A stretch of DNA of 64,000 nucleotides, taken from Fontibacterium oligotrophicum. GTDB taxonomy: Bacteria; Pseudomonadota; Alphaproteobacteria; Pelagibacterales; Pelagibacteraceae. The notes below the pieces were generated by a model, which did no database searches, was not told the DNA's origin, and worked only from the letters and a program-made list of their open reading frames with translations. A program made the position numbers and the translations under genes. Location of the stretch: the NCBI GenBank assembly GCA_965235975.1, contig CBDDZZ010000001.1, forward strand, positions 186,001 through 250,000. Reading direction: 5' to 3'. Shown one piece after another: positions 53,452-63,970 of the stretch (the stretch's first letter is position 1; every line of letters begins with the position of its first letter).

Positions 53452-54713
53452 TTATCTATAGCTCTCCAGCCAATATCTTTTCTAAAGTATTTATCTTTCC
53501 AATTAATTTTTTTCAACATGTTAATACATGTATTTCGGGCTGACCTTAAATTTTTATTTATAGCTGTAGCATTTAAAACTCTACCGCCAGACGTGAAAAT
53601 CCTATTATTTTTATTAAATGTACTGGCATGAAATAAATATTGATTATTATTTAGTAAGATTTTTTTCGTATTTTTTATTTCTGTCACTTTACTTTGCTTA
53701 TTAGGGTATCCTTTAGATGAAGCGACAATTGTTATTGCTTTTTTATTACTCCAATTGATTGCTAATTTATTAATTTGTTTTTTTTTGCAAGCAGTTATAA
53801 TTTTTAATAAATCAGTTTTTAATCTCATCATCAAAACTTGGCATTCTGGATCTCCAAGTCTAATATTATATTCAATAAGTTTTGGTTGATCGTCCTTTAT
53901 AATTAAGCCAGCATAAAGAATTCCGACAAATGGACATCCTAATATTTTTAGTCCTTTTAAAGTTGGTTCAATAATTTCTTTTTTTATTTTTTCTTCAACT
54001 TTATTTGTAATAATATTAGAAGGAGAATAAGCACCCATTCCTCCTGTATTAGGGCCAGTATCACCTTCGCCTATTCTTTTATGATCTTGTGCAGTCCCAA
54101 AAAATTTATAACTTTTTCCATCTGACAGTATAAAATAACTTGCTTCTTCCCCAGATAAAAACTCTTCAATGACAAATTTTTTAGAGCTTTTAAATTTTCC
54201 TTCATTAATTTCTTTACATTTTTTAAATGCTGTATTTTTACTATTGCAAATAGAAACGCCTTTGCCTGAAGCTAAACCGTCAGCCTTAATTACAATTGGA
54301 GTATTCATATTTTTTATATACTCCCTTACACCCTTCATACCGCTAAAAGATTTATACTGTGCCGTAGGTATTTTATATTTTCTACAGAGTTTTTTTGTAA
54401 AAGATTTAGATTTTTCCAATCTCGAAGCTGCTTTGGATGGTCCAAATACAAAAAAACCTTTTTTTTCTAGGTAGTCTTTAATCCCGTAAACCAAGGGTAT
54501 TTCAGGCCCAACAAATACTACTTTTGTATTATTATTTTTTAAGAAATTAGAAATACTTTTAAAATTAAGAATATCTATATTAATATTTTCTGCAACTTCG
54601 TTTGTCCCAGCATTTCCAGGAATACAAAAAATTTTATTTATATACTTGGATTGTTTTAGTTTGAAGCAAAAAGAATGTTCTCTGCCACCACTTCCTATAA
54701 CAGCTATGTTCAT
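53448..54713 (-). CDS. purD: phosphoribosylamine-glycine ligase
   Basis: The 421-residue ATP-grasp protein has NIAVIGSGGREHSFCFKL, VFVGPEIPLVYGIKDYL, the ATP-binding VIKADGLASGKGV, GEGDTGPNTGGMGAYSPS and YNIRLGDPECQ. It attaches glycine to phosphoribosylamine in purine synthesis. It diverges from xseA, with 27 bases between. Confidence 0.96.
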   Translation of the reverse strand: MNIAVIGSGGREHSFCFKLKQSKYINKIFCIPGNAGTNEVAENINIDILNFKSISNFLKNNNTKVVFVGPEIPLVYGIKDYLEKKGFFVFGPSKAASRLEKSKSFTKKLCRKYKIPTAQYKSFSGMKGVREYIKNMNTPIVIKADGLASGKGVSICNSKNTAFKKCKEINEGKFKSSKKFVIEEFLSGEEASYFILSDGKSYKFFGTAQDHKRIGEGDTGPNTGGMGAYSPSNIITNKVEEKIKKEIIEPTLKGLKILGCPFVGILYAGLIIKDDQPKLIEYNIRLGDPECQVLMMRLKTDLLKIITACKKKQINKLAINWSNKKAITIVASSKGYPNKQSKVTEIKNTKKILLNNNQYLFHASTFNKNNRIFTSGGRVLNATAINKNLRSARNTCINMLKKINWKDKYFRKDIGWRAIDN

Positions 54714-54740
54714 ATAATAATATAGGTATATAAATTGATA

Positions 54741-55928
54741 ATGAAAAACATACCAGAATTTTCTGTTTCAGAAATCACATCTTTAACAAAAAATATTTTA
54801 GAAGAAAATTTTGAAAGAGTAAGAATTAGAGGCGAAGTTTCTAAAATAAAAGAAAATAAAGGTCATTTGTATTTTTCACTAAAGGATGAAAATTTTATTT
54901 TAAATGCTATATGCTGGTCAAGTGCAGTGCCATTTTTGCAAGTTTTTCCAGAAGAGGGCATGGAGGTTGTTGCTGAAGGAAAGATTACAACATATGCAAA
55001 AAGTAGCATTTCAAGTTATCAAATTAAAGTAGATCAAATTGAGCTTCAGGGTGAAGGAGCTTTGCTAAAATTAATTGAACAAAGAAAGAAAAAATTACAA
55101 GCAGAAGGCTATTTTAACGAAGAACATAAAAAATCTATTCCATTTATTCCTAATAAAATAGGAATAATTACCTCACCAACGGGGGCAGTAATAATGGATA
55201 TTATCAATAGAGTACAGGATAGATATCCAACTCACTTATTAATTTATCCAATTTCTGTTCAGGGAAATAAATCAGCAGGAGAAATTATTGAAGGAATAGA
55301 ATTTTTTAATAAAAAAATTAATGTGGACACCATCATAATAGCTAGAGGAGGTGGTGGAGCTGAAGACTTATTATCCTTTAATGACGAAAATGTAGTTAAA
55401 TCTGCATTTGCAAGTAAAATACCAATTATTTCTGCTATCGGTCATGAAACAGATTTTACATTACTAGATTTAGTAGCAGATTATAGAGCTTCAACCCCAA
55501 CTGCGGCAGCAGAAAAAGCTGTTCCAGAAAAAACTGCTCTAATTGAAAGAATTTTTGCATTTAATAAACAGTTAATTTCTAATTTTAATTTATTTCTAAA
55601 AGAAAAAGATAAAAATGTTTATCAATTAGTAAAATCATTAAATATTAATAATTTAAAAAATTTTATTAGAGAGAAGAAAGATAAAATTAAAATTTATGAT
55701 AAATCTCTTAACAATTTACTAAAAGATAAATTTAAATATTTTCAATTAAATTTAAATAGTATTTTTTCTAGATTAGATAGTTTGGATACAAAAAAAATTC
55801 TAAAAAGAGGTTTTTCAATTATTAGAGATATAAATAATAATATTATTTATAAAAAAAATCATACACTCAAAAATAATGACGTTGTTATTGAATTATCAGA
55901 TGGAAAAATTAAAGCTAAAATTAGTTAA
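54741..55928 (+). CDS. xseA: exodeoxyribonuclease VII large subunit
   Basis: This protein has the N-terminal OB domain (EISLTKNILEENFERVRIRGEVS-like, GHLYFSLKDENFILNAICW) and the nuclease domain with GIITSPTGAVIMDI, IARGGGGAEDLLSFNDE and IGHETDFTLLDLVADYRASTPTAAAE, followed by a coiled coil. It degrades single-stranded DNA. ATG 54741 is preferred to a TTG two codons earlier; the product is 395 residues. DUF2093 follows, the usual alphaproteobacterial neighbour. Confidence 0.95.
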   Translation: MKNIPEFSVSEITSLTKNILEENFERVRIRGEVSKIKENKGHLYFSLKDENFILNAICWSSAVPFLQVFPEEGMEVVAEGKITTYAKSSISSYQIKVDQIELQGEGALLKLIEQRKKKLQAEGYFNEEHKKSIPFIPNKIGIITSPTGAVIMDIINRVQDRYPTHLLIYPISVQGNKSAGEIIEGIEFFNKKINVDTIIIARGGGGAEDLLSFNDENVVKSAFASKIPIISAIGHETDFTLLDLVADYRASTPTAAAEKAVPEKTALIERIFAFNKQLISNFNLFLKEKDKNVYQLVKSLNINNLKNFIREKKDKIKIYDKSLNNLLKDKFKYFQLNLNSIFSRLDSLDTKKILKRGFSIIRDINNNIIYKKNHTLKNNDVVIELSDGKIKAKIS

Positions 55929-55939
55929 AAATATTTTTT

Positions 55940-56131
55940 ATGAAGGAAGCGAAATTAAAATTTAAACCTGGAAATTTCGAAATCATTAGTCCTGGAGACC
56001 ATGTACTTTGTAAAGTTTCAGGAAAAAAAATAATTTTATCAGAATTAAAATATTGGAATGTTGAGTTACAAGAGGCTTACTTTTCTTATATTGAAGCAAA
56101 TGAAAGATTTAAAAAATTAAATGAAAAATAA
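55940..56131 (+). CDS. DUF2093 family protein
   Basis: The 63-residue protein matches the short alphaproteobacterial DUF2093 family (KLKFKPGNFEIISPGDHVLCKVSG, then LSELKYWNVELQEAYFSY). The function is unknown. It lies 11 bases after xseA and ends right at the start of the M23 peptidase gene, an arrangement repeated in many alphaproteobacteria. Confidence 0.9.
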   Translation: MKEAKLKFKPGNFEIISPGDHVLCKVSGKKIILSELKYWNVELQEAYFSYIEANERFKKLNEK

Positions 56132-56923
56132 ATGCGCTTTTTAATTATTTTTTTTTTATTATTTAAATCAAATATAGTAAATTCATTTGAAATTAATGGA
56201 GAAATTATCCAGGGAGCACTTATTATTGGAAAGGAGCATCCTGATAAGACTGTATATATTAATAAGCAACAAATAAAATTATCAAAAAATGGGATTTTTG
56301 TTTTTGGAATTAATTACAACCAAACAGGAGATATTATTATAGAGTCAGTCGATAAAAGTAATCAAAAAATTTCAAAAACATATAAAATTAAAAAGAGGCA
56401 ATATAAAATTCAAAAAATTGACGGGCTAAATGAAAAAATGGTAACACCCGATCAGGATTCATTAGAAGTAATAAAAAAAGAAAATGAACTAATAAAGAAT
56501 GCTCAATTAATTAATTCTGACTTTGAATTTTTTTTTTCAGGATTTAATAAGCCTGTTGATGGCATAATTTCTGGGATTTATGGAAGTCAAAGAATATTAA
56601 ATGGTAAACCTCGCTCGCCCCATTTAGGTATTGATTATGCAGCACCTAAAGGAACGGAGGTTAAGTCTCCAGCAGATGGTCAAGTAACTCTTGCTGAGAG
56701 AGGTTTTTATTTTACGGGAGATAGTATAATTTTGGACCACGGACATGGTGTTTCGACAATCTACGCTCATTTAGATGAAATTTTAGTGAAAAAAGGTGAT
56801 TTTATTAAAAAAGGACAAATAATTGGAAAGGTTGGATCAACGGGTAGAGCTACTGGACCTCACTTGCATTTTGGAATGAATTGGCTTGGTACTAAGATTG
56901 ATCCAGAATTAATTCTAAAATAA
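56132..56923 (+). CDS. M23 family metallopeptidase
   Basis: The 263-residue protein has a signal peptide (residues 1-18) and a C-terminal LytM/peptidase M23 domain. The zinc motif HLGIDYAAPKGTEV (H-x3-D) and the GPHLHFGM (H-x-H) motif are both intact, so it should be an active endopeptidase on peptidoglycan cross-links. The N-terminal half is a beta-rich domain of unknown role. It is convergent with the lipid A acyltransferase gene, with 5 bases between. Confidence 0.92.
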   Translation: MRFLIIFFLLFKSNIVNSFEINGEIIQGALIIGKEHPDKTVYINKQQIKLSKNGIFVFGINYNQTGDIIIESVDKSNQKISKTYKIKKRQYKIQKIDGLNEKMVTPDQDSLEVIKKENELIKNAQLINSDFEFFFSGFNKPVDGIISGIYGSQRILNGKPRSPHLGIDYAAPKGTEVKSPADGQVTLAERGFYFTGDSIILDHGHGVSTIYAHLDEILVKKGDFIKKGQIIGKVGSTGRATGPHLHFGMNWLGTKIDPELILK

Positions 56924-56928
56924 TATTT

Positions 56929-57807
56929 TTATTTCCACCTGTCATGCGACCATAACCAGTTAGCTGGATCTACTTTTATAAATTCTTCTATTTTTTTATT
57001 CATGATTTCAGTGATATTAAAAATATCTTTTTCATAATTATTTGTTTTTTTAACTACTAAAGGTTCTTCAATAAAAAATTCATAATTAGTTTTTTTTAAT
57101 CTTTTTAAAAACACAGGAACAAGTAATGCGTCATATTTAATTGCTAATTGAGCAGGAGTTGTAGTGGTAGTTGCGGGTTGATTAAAAAAAGGTACGCGAA
57201 TACTAGATGACAATCTTTGATCAATCATTAATGCTAGTGGATTATTAGCAGAAATATGCTTAATTAATTTTTTTGTTCCAGCAGAACCTTTTTCTATTTG
57301 AATTGAGCATATATATTTTTTTCTAATAAATTCCATAATTGGATTTAAAAAAATATTATTAAGAGGTCTATAAATTGCACCAATATTAAACTCTAATTCT
57401 CGTAAACATTTTGCCATTAATTCAAAATTTGCAAAATGACCAGAAAAGAAGACTATAGGTTTATTATTATTCTTTAAGATTTGTAAATTATTTTTATTTA
57501 TAAAAACTATCTTTATTTTTTTTTTCATCTAGAATACTAAATTTATTTATGTGAACATATTCTCCAAATATTCTTCCTATATTTTTCCACATGTCTATCA
57601 ATGATTTGATTAATCGATGTTTCGTTGATATTTGGAAATGCTATTAAAATATTTTTTTTAGCTATTGCTTTTTTTCTAAATAAGAGGCCCAAAGTATTTT
57701 CCAATTATTTCTCCTAATTTTGAGGATAGTTTAAGACCTATAATTTTAAATATTAAAAAAAAAGACATTACTAAAATAAATTCTAAAAAATATCTTATAA
57801 TTCTCAT
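56929..57807 (-). pseudogene. lipid A acyltransferase (LpxL/HtrB-like), several indels as sequenced
   Basis: The C-terminal 199 residues are continuous and show the acyltransferase block FFSGHFANFELM (H-x4-E-type catalytic pair) and GSAGTKKLIKH. The N-terminal part is readable only by changing frame at about 57680, 57595 and 57504 (a T5 run). The start ATG at 57807 overlaps the lpxK stop. The mended length is about 292 residues, right for LpxL. It adds a secondary acyl chain to lipid A. The preserved motifs and length argue for sequencing indels rather than long decay. Confidence 0.75.
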
Positions 57808-58813
57808 TAAAATAATTTTTTAAGTTCTTTCTCTAAAATTTCTTTACCAATTAATATAGTACTTAATTTAGTATAATAAATTTTTTCTTTAAATTGTTCA
57901 GTCAATTCTTACATGATCTTTTTCTGTTGTTATTAAATTACAATTATTTTTTTCTGCTTCTTGAAATAAAATTTTATAATTTTTCTCAGTAAATTGAAAA
58001 TGATCCGGGTAGAGAATTTGTTTTATAATTTTTATGTTGTTATCTAATAATGTATTAAAAAAACTATAAGGATTGCCAATGCCAGTAAATGCTATAAAAT
58101 TCTTATTTACTAAGGTCTCAATATTTTCAATTTTATTTTCTGTAGTAAATAATTTCAATATTTGGACTTATCGTTTTTATTTCTTTTTCAATGGCTTGGT
58201 TTTTTGTGCTCCTTTGATAACTATGAAATCAGCTGATTTTCATTGATGTTAGTGGCTCTCTAAGCGGTCCAGAGGGTATTAGGTTGCCATTTCCAATCCA
58301 ATTTATTGAGTCAAAGCAGAGAACGTTTAGAGTTTTTAAATATTGTGATGATCCTGGAACCCATCGTCTAAGAATAATTGCGTCATACCCTAATTTGATA
58401 ATAGTTATGTATCGCTGTCAGCTCTGCTATTTGAAATATACACATGCCCAAATTTGTTCAATAGTAGCGGTTCATCTCCAGTATCCTCTGTATTTTGATT
58501 AGGGGCGTTTACTTCATTTAAATAAATATCTTTGTTACTTTTTCCTTCCATATCCCTTGGTCAGAAAGCAGACTTTTTTGGATTGTACTTAGATACTTTG
58601 ACTATCTCTATAGCGGCAGATGTTTTACCTGTTCCTCCGATATAAATATTTCCAACGCAGATTATAGGAATATTCAAATTTTTGATGGTAAAGATAGTTT
58701 TTTTTCTTAAAATATAAGCTTACTAGATAATAAATAATTGATAATGGATATAATAGTATTGATAAAAAAGAATTATTTTTTTTATCCCAAAATTTTGGTT
58801 TAATAAAATACAT
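57807..58813 (-). pseudogene. lpxK: tetraacyldisaccharide 4'-kinase LpxK, many indels as sequenced
   Basis: The reading must switch frame at least six times over 1007 bases, but each LpxK landmark is present. They are MYFIKPKFWDKKN with a membrane segment, the P-loop CVGNIYIGGTGKTS, a TKGYGRK stretch, GDEPLLLNK, the DDGFQ motif, GNLIPSGPLREPL and the C-terminal FTGIGNPYSFFNTL and TTEKDHVRI. One break falls in an A8 run (58692-58700 area). It phosphorylates the lipid A precursor. The mended size (about 335 residues) is normal. Confidence 0.78.
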
Positions 58814-58817
58814 TCTA

Positions 58818-60055
58818 TTAATTAACTATATATTGATCTAATTTTTTAATTGTTGATGATAAAATTTCATCACCAATTTTAATTAATTTTTCCTTAATAT
58901 TAATATTTTTAATATTATTAAATTTTTCTTTTAATTGATTAGTTAATTCTATTTCTGAATTAATTTTAAAAGCAATATTCTCAATACGTAAAAAATTATA
59001 CATTTCAGTAAAATTATGCACATGCGGGCCATGGAAAATAAATGAATTATTATAAGCAACCTCCATAGGATTTTGTCCACCATGATTGATTAAAGATCCA
59101 CCAATAAATATAAATTTTGATAGTTTTAAAAATTTTTCTGTGTTTCCATACGAATTAACTATTAAAATATCTGTCTCATTTTTAACGTTAGATAAAGAAT
59201 TTTCTGTTATAAAGTTCAATTTATAACTTTTTATCATTTCTTCAATTTTCACAATTCTATTAATATGTCTTGGAATAATTAGAGTTAATAAATTTGGATA
59301 TTTTTGTTTTAAAGAAAGATGGGCTTTTACGCACAATTCCTCCTCGGTATCGTGAGTGCTTAAAGCTATAAATTTTATATCTATTTTGTAGATTATAATT
59401 ATCTACATTTTTTAAATCTGGATTTTTAGAGACTATGAATTTAAGATTTCCAAGAACTTCTGCATGAGTGGATTTAAAATAATTAAAATGATCTTTACTT
59501 AAATTGCCATGACATAAAATTAATTTAAAACATTTCAATATTTCATGCATAGTTTTCTTGAATAATTTCCACCTATTAAATGATTTTTTGGAGATCCTGC
59601 CATTAAGTAAAATTATTGGTATATTATTATTTTTTGCATAAAAAATTTGATTTGGCCATAATTCTGAGTCAGTAAAAAAAATAATATTTGGTTGCCATTT
59701 AAGAAAAAATTTTTTCACTACTTGCGGACTATCAATTGGTGAAAATTGATGAATGATATTTTTATTATCATTATATTTCTTATAAAAAATTTCACTAGAA
59801 CTAAGAGTAGAAGTTGTAACCAAAATTTTATTTTTTTTTATATAGTGATCAATAATTGGAAATATACTTTTTAATTCCCCTATACTGGCGCAATGAAACC
59901 ATATTAGATAACCTTCTAATCTTCGTGCACTTGATTATTCCTAATTTTTCTTTAAAGCGAGTTGAGGATTCTTTTTTTTTAAGAATTCTAATATAGAGAT
60001 AGGGGGGCATTAAATAATGTAAGAATAATGTTACAAAATAATAAATAACTCTCAT
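58818..60055 (-). pseudogene. waaA: Kdo transferase WaaA (KdtA), two indels as sequenced
   Basis: The start MRVIYYFVTLFLHYLMPPYLY and RFKEKLG match the membrane anchor of WaaA. After a shift near 59925 the frame reads IWFHCASIGELKS, LVTTSTLSS, DSELWPNQIF and LLNGRISKKSFNRW. After a second shift near 59395 it reads FIALSTHDTEEE, IPRHINR and the late FIGGSLINHGGQNPMEVA. It transfers Kdo to lipid A. The total of about 412 residues is normal. Its ATG overlaps the msbA stop and its stop is 4 bases before lpxK. Confidence 0.82.
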
Positions 60056-61791
60056 TAATTTATAATTTGTTTTTCATATAATTTTTTGTACGTTAAAGAA
60101 TTATTCACTAAAAACTCATGTTTACCCTCCTCAATAATTTTCCCGTTTTCAAAAACTAAAATTTTATCACAATTCATTACTAGTAGATAATCTATGTGCA
60201 ATAATAATAGTTGTTTTATTTTTAGTTAGATTTTCTATAGCTTTTTGAATAACTGCTTCAGACTCAGAGTCTAAAGATGACGTAGCCTCATCTAATAATA
60301 TTATCGAGGAATTTTTTAATATGGCCCTTGCAATAGATAATCTTTGTTTTTGGCCACCGGATAATTTAATTCCATTTTCTCCAATTATAGTTTCATATTT
60401 ATTTGGAAGTTTTTCAACAAAATCTTCTGCAGCGGCAAACTTACATGCTTTGATGATTTCTTCATTTGAAGCGAGTGCATTCCCATACAAAATATTTGCT
60501 TTAATAGTGTCATCAAAAAGTATTACATCTTGACTCACTAGAGATATTTCTTTTCTTAAAGAATTTAAGTTGATGTCATTAATGTTCTGATTATCAATAA
60601 GTATTGAGCCGTTTTTTAAGTGAAAAAATCTCGGTATTAAGTTTAAAAACGTTGTTTTTCCAGAGCCGCTAACGCCAACAAGACCAACTTTGGTCCCACC
60701 TTCTATTTTTGCAGAAAGATTTTTTAAAGCTTGAGTTCCATCTGGGTAAGTAAAACTAATATTTTTAAATTCTATACTTGCGTTATTTAATTTTAAAGAT
60801 GGAGCATTTTTGTCTTGATAAATTTCATTTTTTTGATCTATCAATTCATAAATTCTTTTTGCAGCAGAAATCCCTTCTTGTATCCCAATATTTATACCAG
60901 CAAGTGCTCTTACTGGCTGATATGCCAGCATCAAAGCTGCTAAGAAAGATACAAATTCGCCAAGTGTTATCGCACCCTTGCATACTTCTGTATCCTGCAA
61001 AAAAAACAACTATAGCAATTGCTATTGCAGAGATTACTTCCATAATTGGTCCAGCCCCCAGTCTAGTTTGTTCAACTTTTCTTATAGCTTTAAACCTTTC
61101 ATCAATAATCATACTAATTCTTTTTAATTCCTCTTCCTCCTTTTGATATATTTTTATCAGCCAAGAGCCCTTGATTATTTCACTTAAAAATTTCATAAAT
61201 TTATCTGAAGCCTCTAAGACTTATACTAACTTTTTTCCCATTTTTTTTCCAAGATTTTTTGAGGAAATAGCCGCTATGGGAATCATTGTTATTGCAAGCA
61301 AACTTAATTGCCAGTCATGGTAAAACATTAAACCAAGTAAAGCGATAAGAGTAAAACTCTCTTTAAATAAAGTAACAACTGCTCCAGTTAAAACACCAAA
61401 AAGTACTCCAGTATCATTAGTGAAGTTTGATAAGTATCTTCCAGAATGTTTATTGGTAATATGTGAAGTATCGATAATAACAATTTTTTAGCCATTAAAG
61501 TCTGAATATTTTTAATTATCTTTATTCCAACTTTTATTGTTACAATTCTTGTTCCATAAATTGCAAAAGCTTTAATAATAAAAGTAAGTACTGATTGCTA
61601 TAGGAATAATATAAAGCATTTTCATATTTTTATTTTCAAAGATTTCTTTAATAGCAGGATCTAATAGCCATGCAGTTGCTGCTGTAGTAAGCGAAGTTAA
61701 GTATAATAAATAAAAAAGTTAGACTTAACTCTGGAATATATCTTTTAACCTGTGTTCTAAAAATTCTTTTTACTAAATCTAGTTTATTCAT
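60055..61791 (-). pseudogene. msbA: lipid A flippase-type ABC exporter MsbA, several indels as sequenced
   Basis: The C-terminal ATPase is intact with Walker A GVSGSGKTT, signature KLSGGQKQRLSIAR, Walker B IILLDEATSSLD and H-loop IAHRLS. The following LVFENGKIIEEGKHE lies one frame over, after a shift near 60181. The membrane domain reads in three frames with breaks near 61000, 61215, 61490, 61600 and 61700, yet shows DTSHITNKHSGRYLSNFTND and GVLFGVLTGAVVTLFKES. The mended length is about 579 residues, typical for MsbA. The start ATG follows the pmbA stop directly. Confidence 0.8.
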
Positions 61792-63111
61792 TTACTTGCC
61801 TGCTATACTTATATTATCAATTCGAATTGTAGGAGAATTTATTCTGGATTTAAATTCCAAGTCATTAGCTAATATAATTTCTTTAAACATATTTTTAATA
61901 TTTCCAGCAACAGTGATTTCACTAATTGGATAAGTTACTTCTCCATTTTCAATTAAGAACCCAGAACCTCCTTTGCTAAAATCTCCAGTTACGCTATTAA
62001 ACCCTGAACCAAATAATTCTGTAATATAAACGCCTTTTCTGATGTCTTTTATTAGATCTGTTTTAGTTAAATTTCCATTTTCAAAATAGCAATTTGTAGT
62101 ACCACCACATCTTCCATTAGATTTTTTATTTAACATTTTACCAGAATATGTATCTAAAATTATTTGATTTAATTTACCGTTTTTTATTAGTTCTAATTTT
62201 TTACAATTTACACCTTCAGAATCAAAATTTCGTGATCCTAATCCTTTTTTTATTAATGGATCGTCAATAACGTTAATACCTTCTTTAAACAAAATTTCTC
62301 CAATATCTCCATTAATAAAACTTACTTTTCTAGCTAAATTGTGTCCGGAAATAGACGATATTAAATGAGATAAAAAACTTGATGATACTCTTGGCTCAAA
62401 TACTACTGGCCCATTAAAGGAGTCTATTTTTTTTGGACTTAACCTTGCACTTGCTCTTTCTGCTGCAATTTTGCCAATTAATTTTGGCTTCATTAAATCA
62501 CAAAAAAATCTTTTTGATGAATATTCATAATCTCTTTCCATGCTTTCATTTTCTTTTGCAACAACATCGCATGAAATGCTAAAGATCGACGACTTTTGTC
62601 CATTAGAAAACCCATTAGAATTTTTTAATATAAAATTTGATTTGGCCTCGGTAAATGAAACTCCATTAGAGTTAACTATTTTTTTTTGCACCAATGCCTC
62701 TGCTTCACATTGGGATATGTAATCTTTTTTAGTTTCAAAAGAGATTATTGAGTCATCAAATAAATCTAAATCAACTTGATCTTTTTCAATATTATGGTTT
62801 TCTGGCAAACCACAATATTTATCTTCTGGAGTATTTTTTGCCATTTCATAGCATCTAATAATAGCTTGTTGGATATTATTTTTTGTTAAATTAGAAGTTG
62901 AGATTGAGGATTTTCTTTCTCCAATATAGGCGGTAAGGCCAATGCTAATATCTTCAGATCTTGTAACTTCTTCAATTTTTCCATTTCTTTGCAACATATC
63001 ATCAGAAATTGAATGAGCCACAATAACCTCTGAACTTGTTGACCCAATTTTTTTTAATTCGTCAATACAATACTCACCAAGATTATTTAAAAATAAATCA
63101 TCTTTAACCAT
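61792..63111 (-). CDS. pmbA: TldD/PmbA family metalloprotease (TldE/PmbA)
   Basis: The 439-residue protein has the TldE/PmbA pattern, with EVIVAHSISDDMLQRNGKIEEVTRSEDISIGL at the start and a C-terminal GGTTNCYFENG and FGSGFNSVTGDFSKGGSGFLIENGEVTYPISEITVAGN. PmbA pairs with TldD to degrade peptides; no TldD is in the window. It overlaps ubiA by 8 bases and precedes msbA directly. Confidence 0.92.
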   Translation of the reverse strand: MVKDDLFLNNLGEYCIDELKKIGSTSSEVIVAHSISDDMLQRNGKIEEVTRSEDISIGLTAYIGERKSSISTSNLTKNNIQQAIIRCYEMAKNTPEDKYCGLPENHNIEKDQVDLDLFDDSIISFETKKDYISQCEAEALVQKKIVNSNGVSFTEAKSNFILKNSNGFSNGQKSSIFSISCDVVAKENESMERDYEYSSKRFFCDLMKPKLIGKIAAERASARLSPKKIDSFNGPVVFEPRVSSSFLSHLISSISGHNLARKVSFINGDIGEILFKEGINVIDDPLIKKGLGSRNFDSEGVNCKKLELIKNGKLNQIILDTYSGKMLNKKSNGRCGGTTNCYFENGNLTKTDLIKDIRKGVYITELFGSGFNSVTGDFSKGGSGFLIENGEVTYPISEITVAGNIKNMFKEIILANDLEFKSRINSPTIRIDNISIAGK

Positions 63112-63970
63112 AATAGATTTCCCAAAAAAAAGTTAAAAATATTAAAAGTCCAAATGAATTATTGCTATTAAAAACTTTTTGAATTTTATCTTTATTATTA
63201 GATTTTATTTTTTGAATTATTATAACTTGAAACGCTAAATGTAATGCAGCTATTGTTATTAAGATGAAATATATAAAAGATCTTTCTGTCAAAAATCCTA
63301 AAGCAACAAAAAGAGTTATTGAGGAAATATAACAAAAAAATAAAAAATTTTTTATGTCATGACTAAATTTGATTGCTGTAGATTTAACTTTTATTTTTAA
63401 ATCATCGACCTTATCTTGTAATGCATAAATCGTATCGTATCCCAAAGTCCAAAAAACTCCCGTCATATAAAGGATTATAGTTTCTAAAGTTATATTTTCA
63501 AAAAATACTGACCAACCAAGTAATACACCCCAATTAAAAGTAAACCCAAGAAATAATTGAGGCCAAAATGTTATTCTTTTCATAAAAGGATAAGTGATAA
63601 TTAGCAAACCCGAAGATAGACCTAATATTTTCGAAAAATTATTGAACTGAAATAATATTATTAACGCAGGTATAATGAGTAACAGAATACTTAGCCAAGC
63701 AGTTTGAATTGATATTTTTTCCGAAGCTATTAAACGTTTTTTTGTTCTTTGAACTTTTAAATCTATTTTTTTATCAACAATATCATTGTAGACGCAACCA
63801 GCACTTCTCATAATGATAGATCCAATAAAAAAAAGAATTAGGTATTTAATAAATAGATAATTGTTAACAACAAACCATTGAGTCATTGTTAAACTCCATG
63901 CACATGGCCAGAATAATAAAAAGATTCCAATTGGTTTATTAAGTCTGAATAGGCTTACAAATTGGTACAT
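63104..63970 (-). CDS. ubiA: 4-hydroxybenzoate polyprenyltransferase UbiA
   Basis: The 288-residue membrane protein has the two Asp-rich prenyltransferase motifs, CVYNDIVDKKIDLKVQRTKKR near residue 60 and YALQDKVDDLKIKVKST near 185, and about eight membrane segments. It attaches the polyprenyl tail in ubiquinone synthesis. It is the first gene of the leftward unit and starts 30 bases from the window edge. Confidence 0.93.
   Translation of the reverse strand: MYQFVSLFRLNKPIGIFLLFWPCAWSLTMTQWFVVNNYLFIKYLILFFIGSIIMRSAGCVYNDIVDKKIDLKVQRTKKRLIASEKISIQTAWLSILLLIIPALIILFQFNNFSKILGLSSGLLIITYPFMKRITFWPQLFLGFTFNWGVLLGWSVFFENITLETIILYMTGVFWTLGYDTIYALQDKVDDLKIKVKSTAIKFSHDIKNFLFFCYISSITLFVALGFLTERSFIYFILITIAALHLAFQVIIIQKIKSNNKDKIQKVFNSNNSFGLLIFLTFFWEIYYG

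Noticed and set aside
58284..58502. Rightward 72-codon frame inside lpxK
   Set aside because: It is antisense to the DDGFQ and GNLIPSGPLRE segments of LpxK and is a by-product of the shifted frames.
56929..61791. Disruption of the LPS genes by a mobile element or recombination
   Set aside because: No inserted sequence, terminal repeats or target duplications are present; all junctions between the genes are intact.
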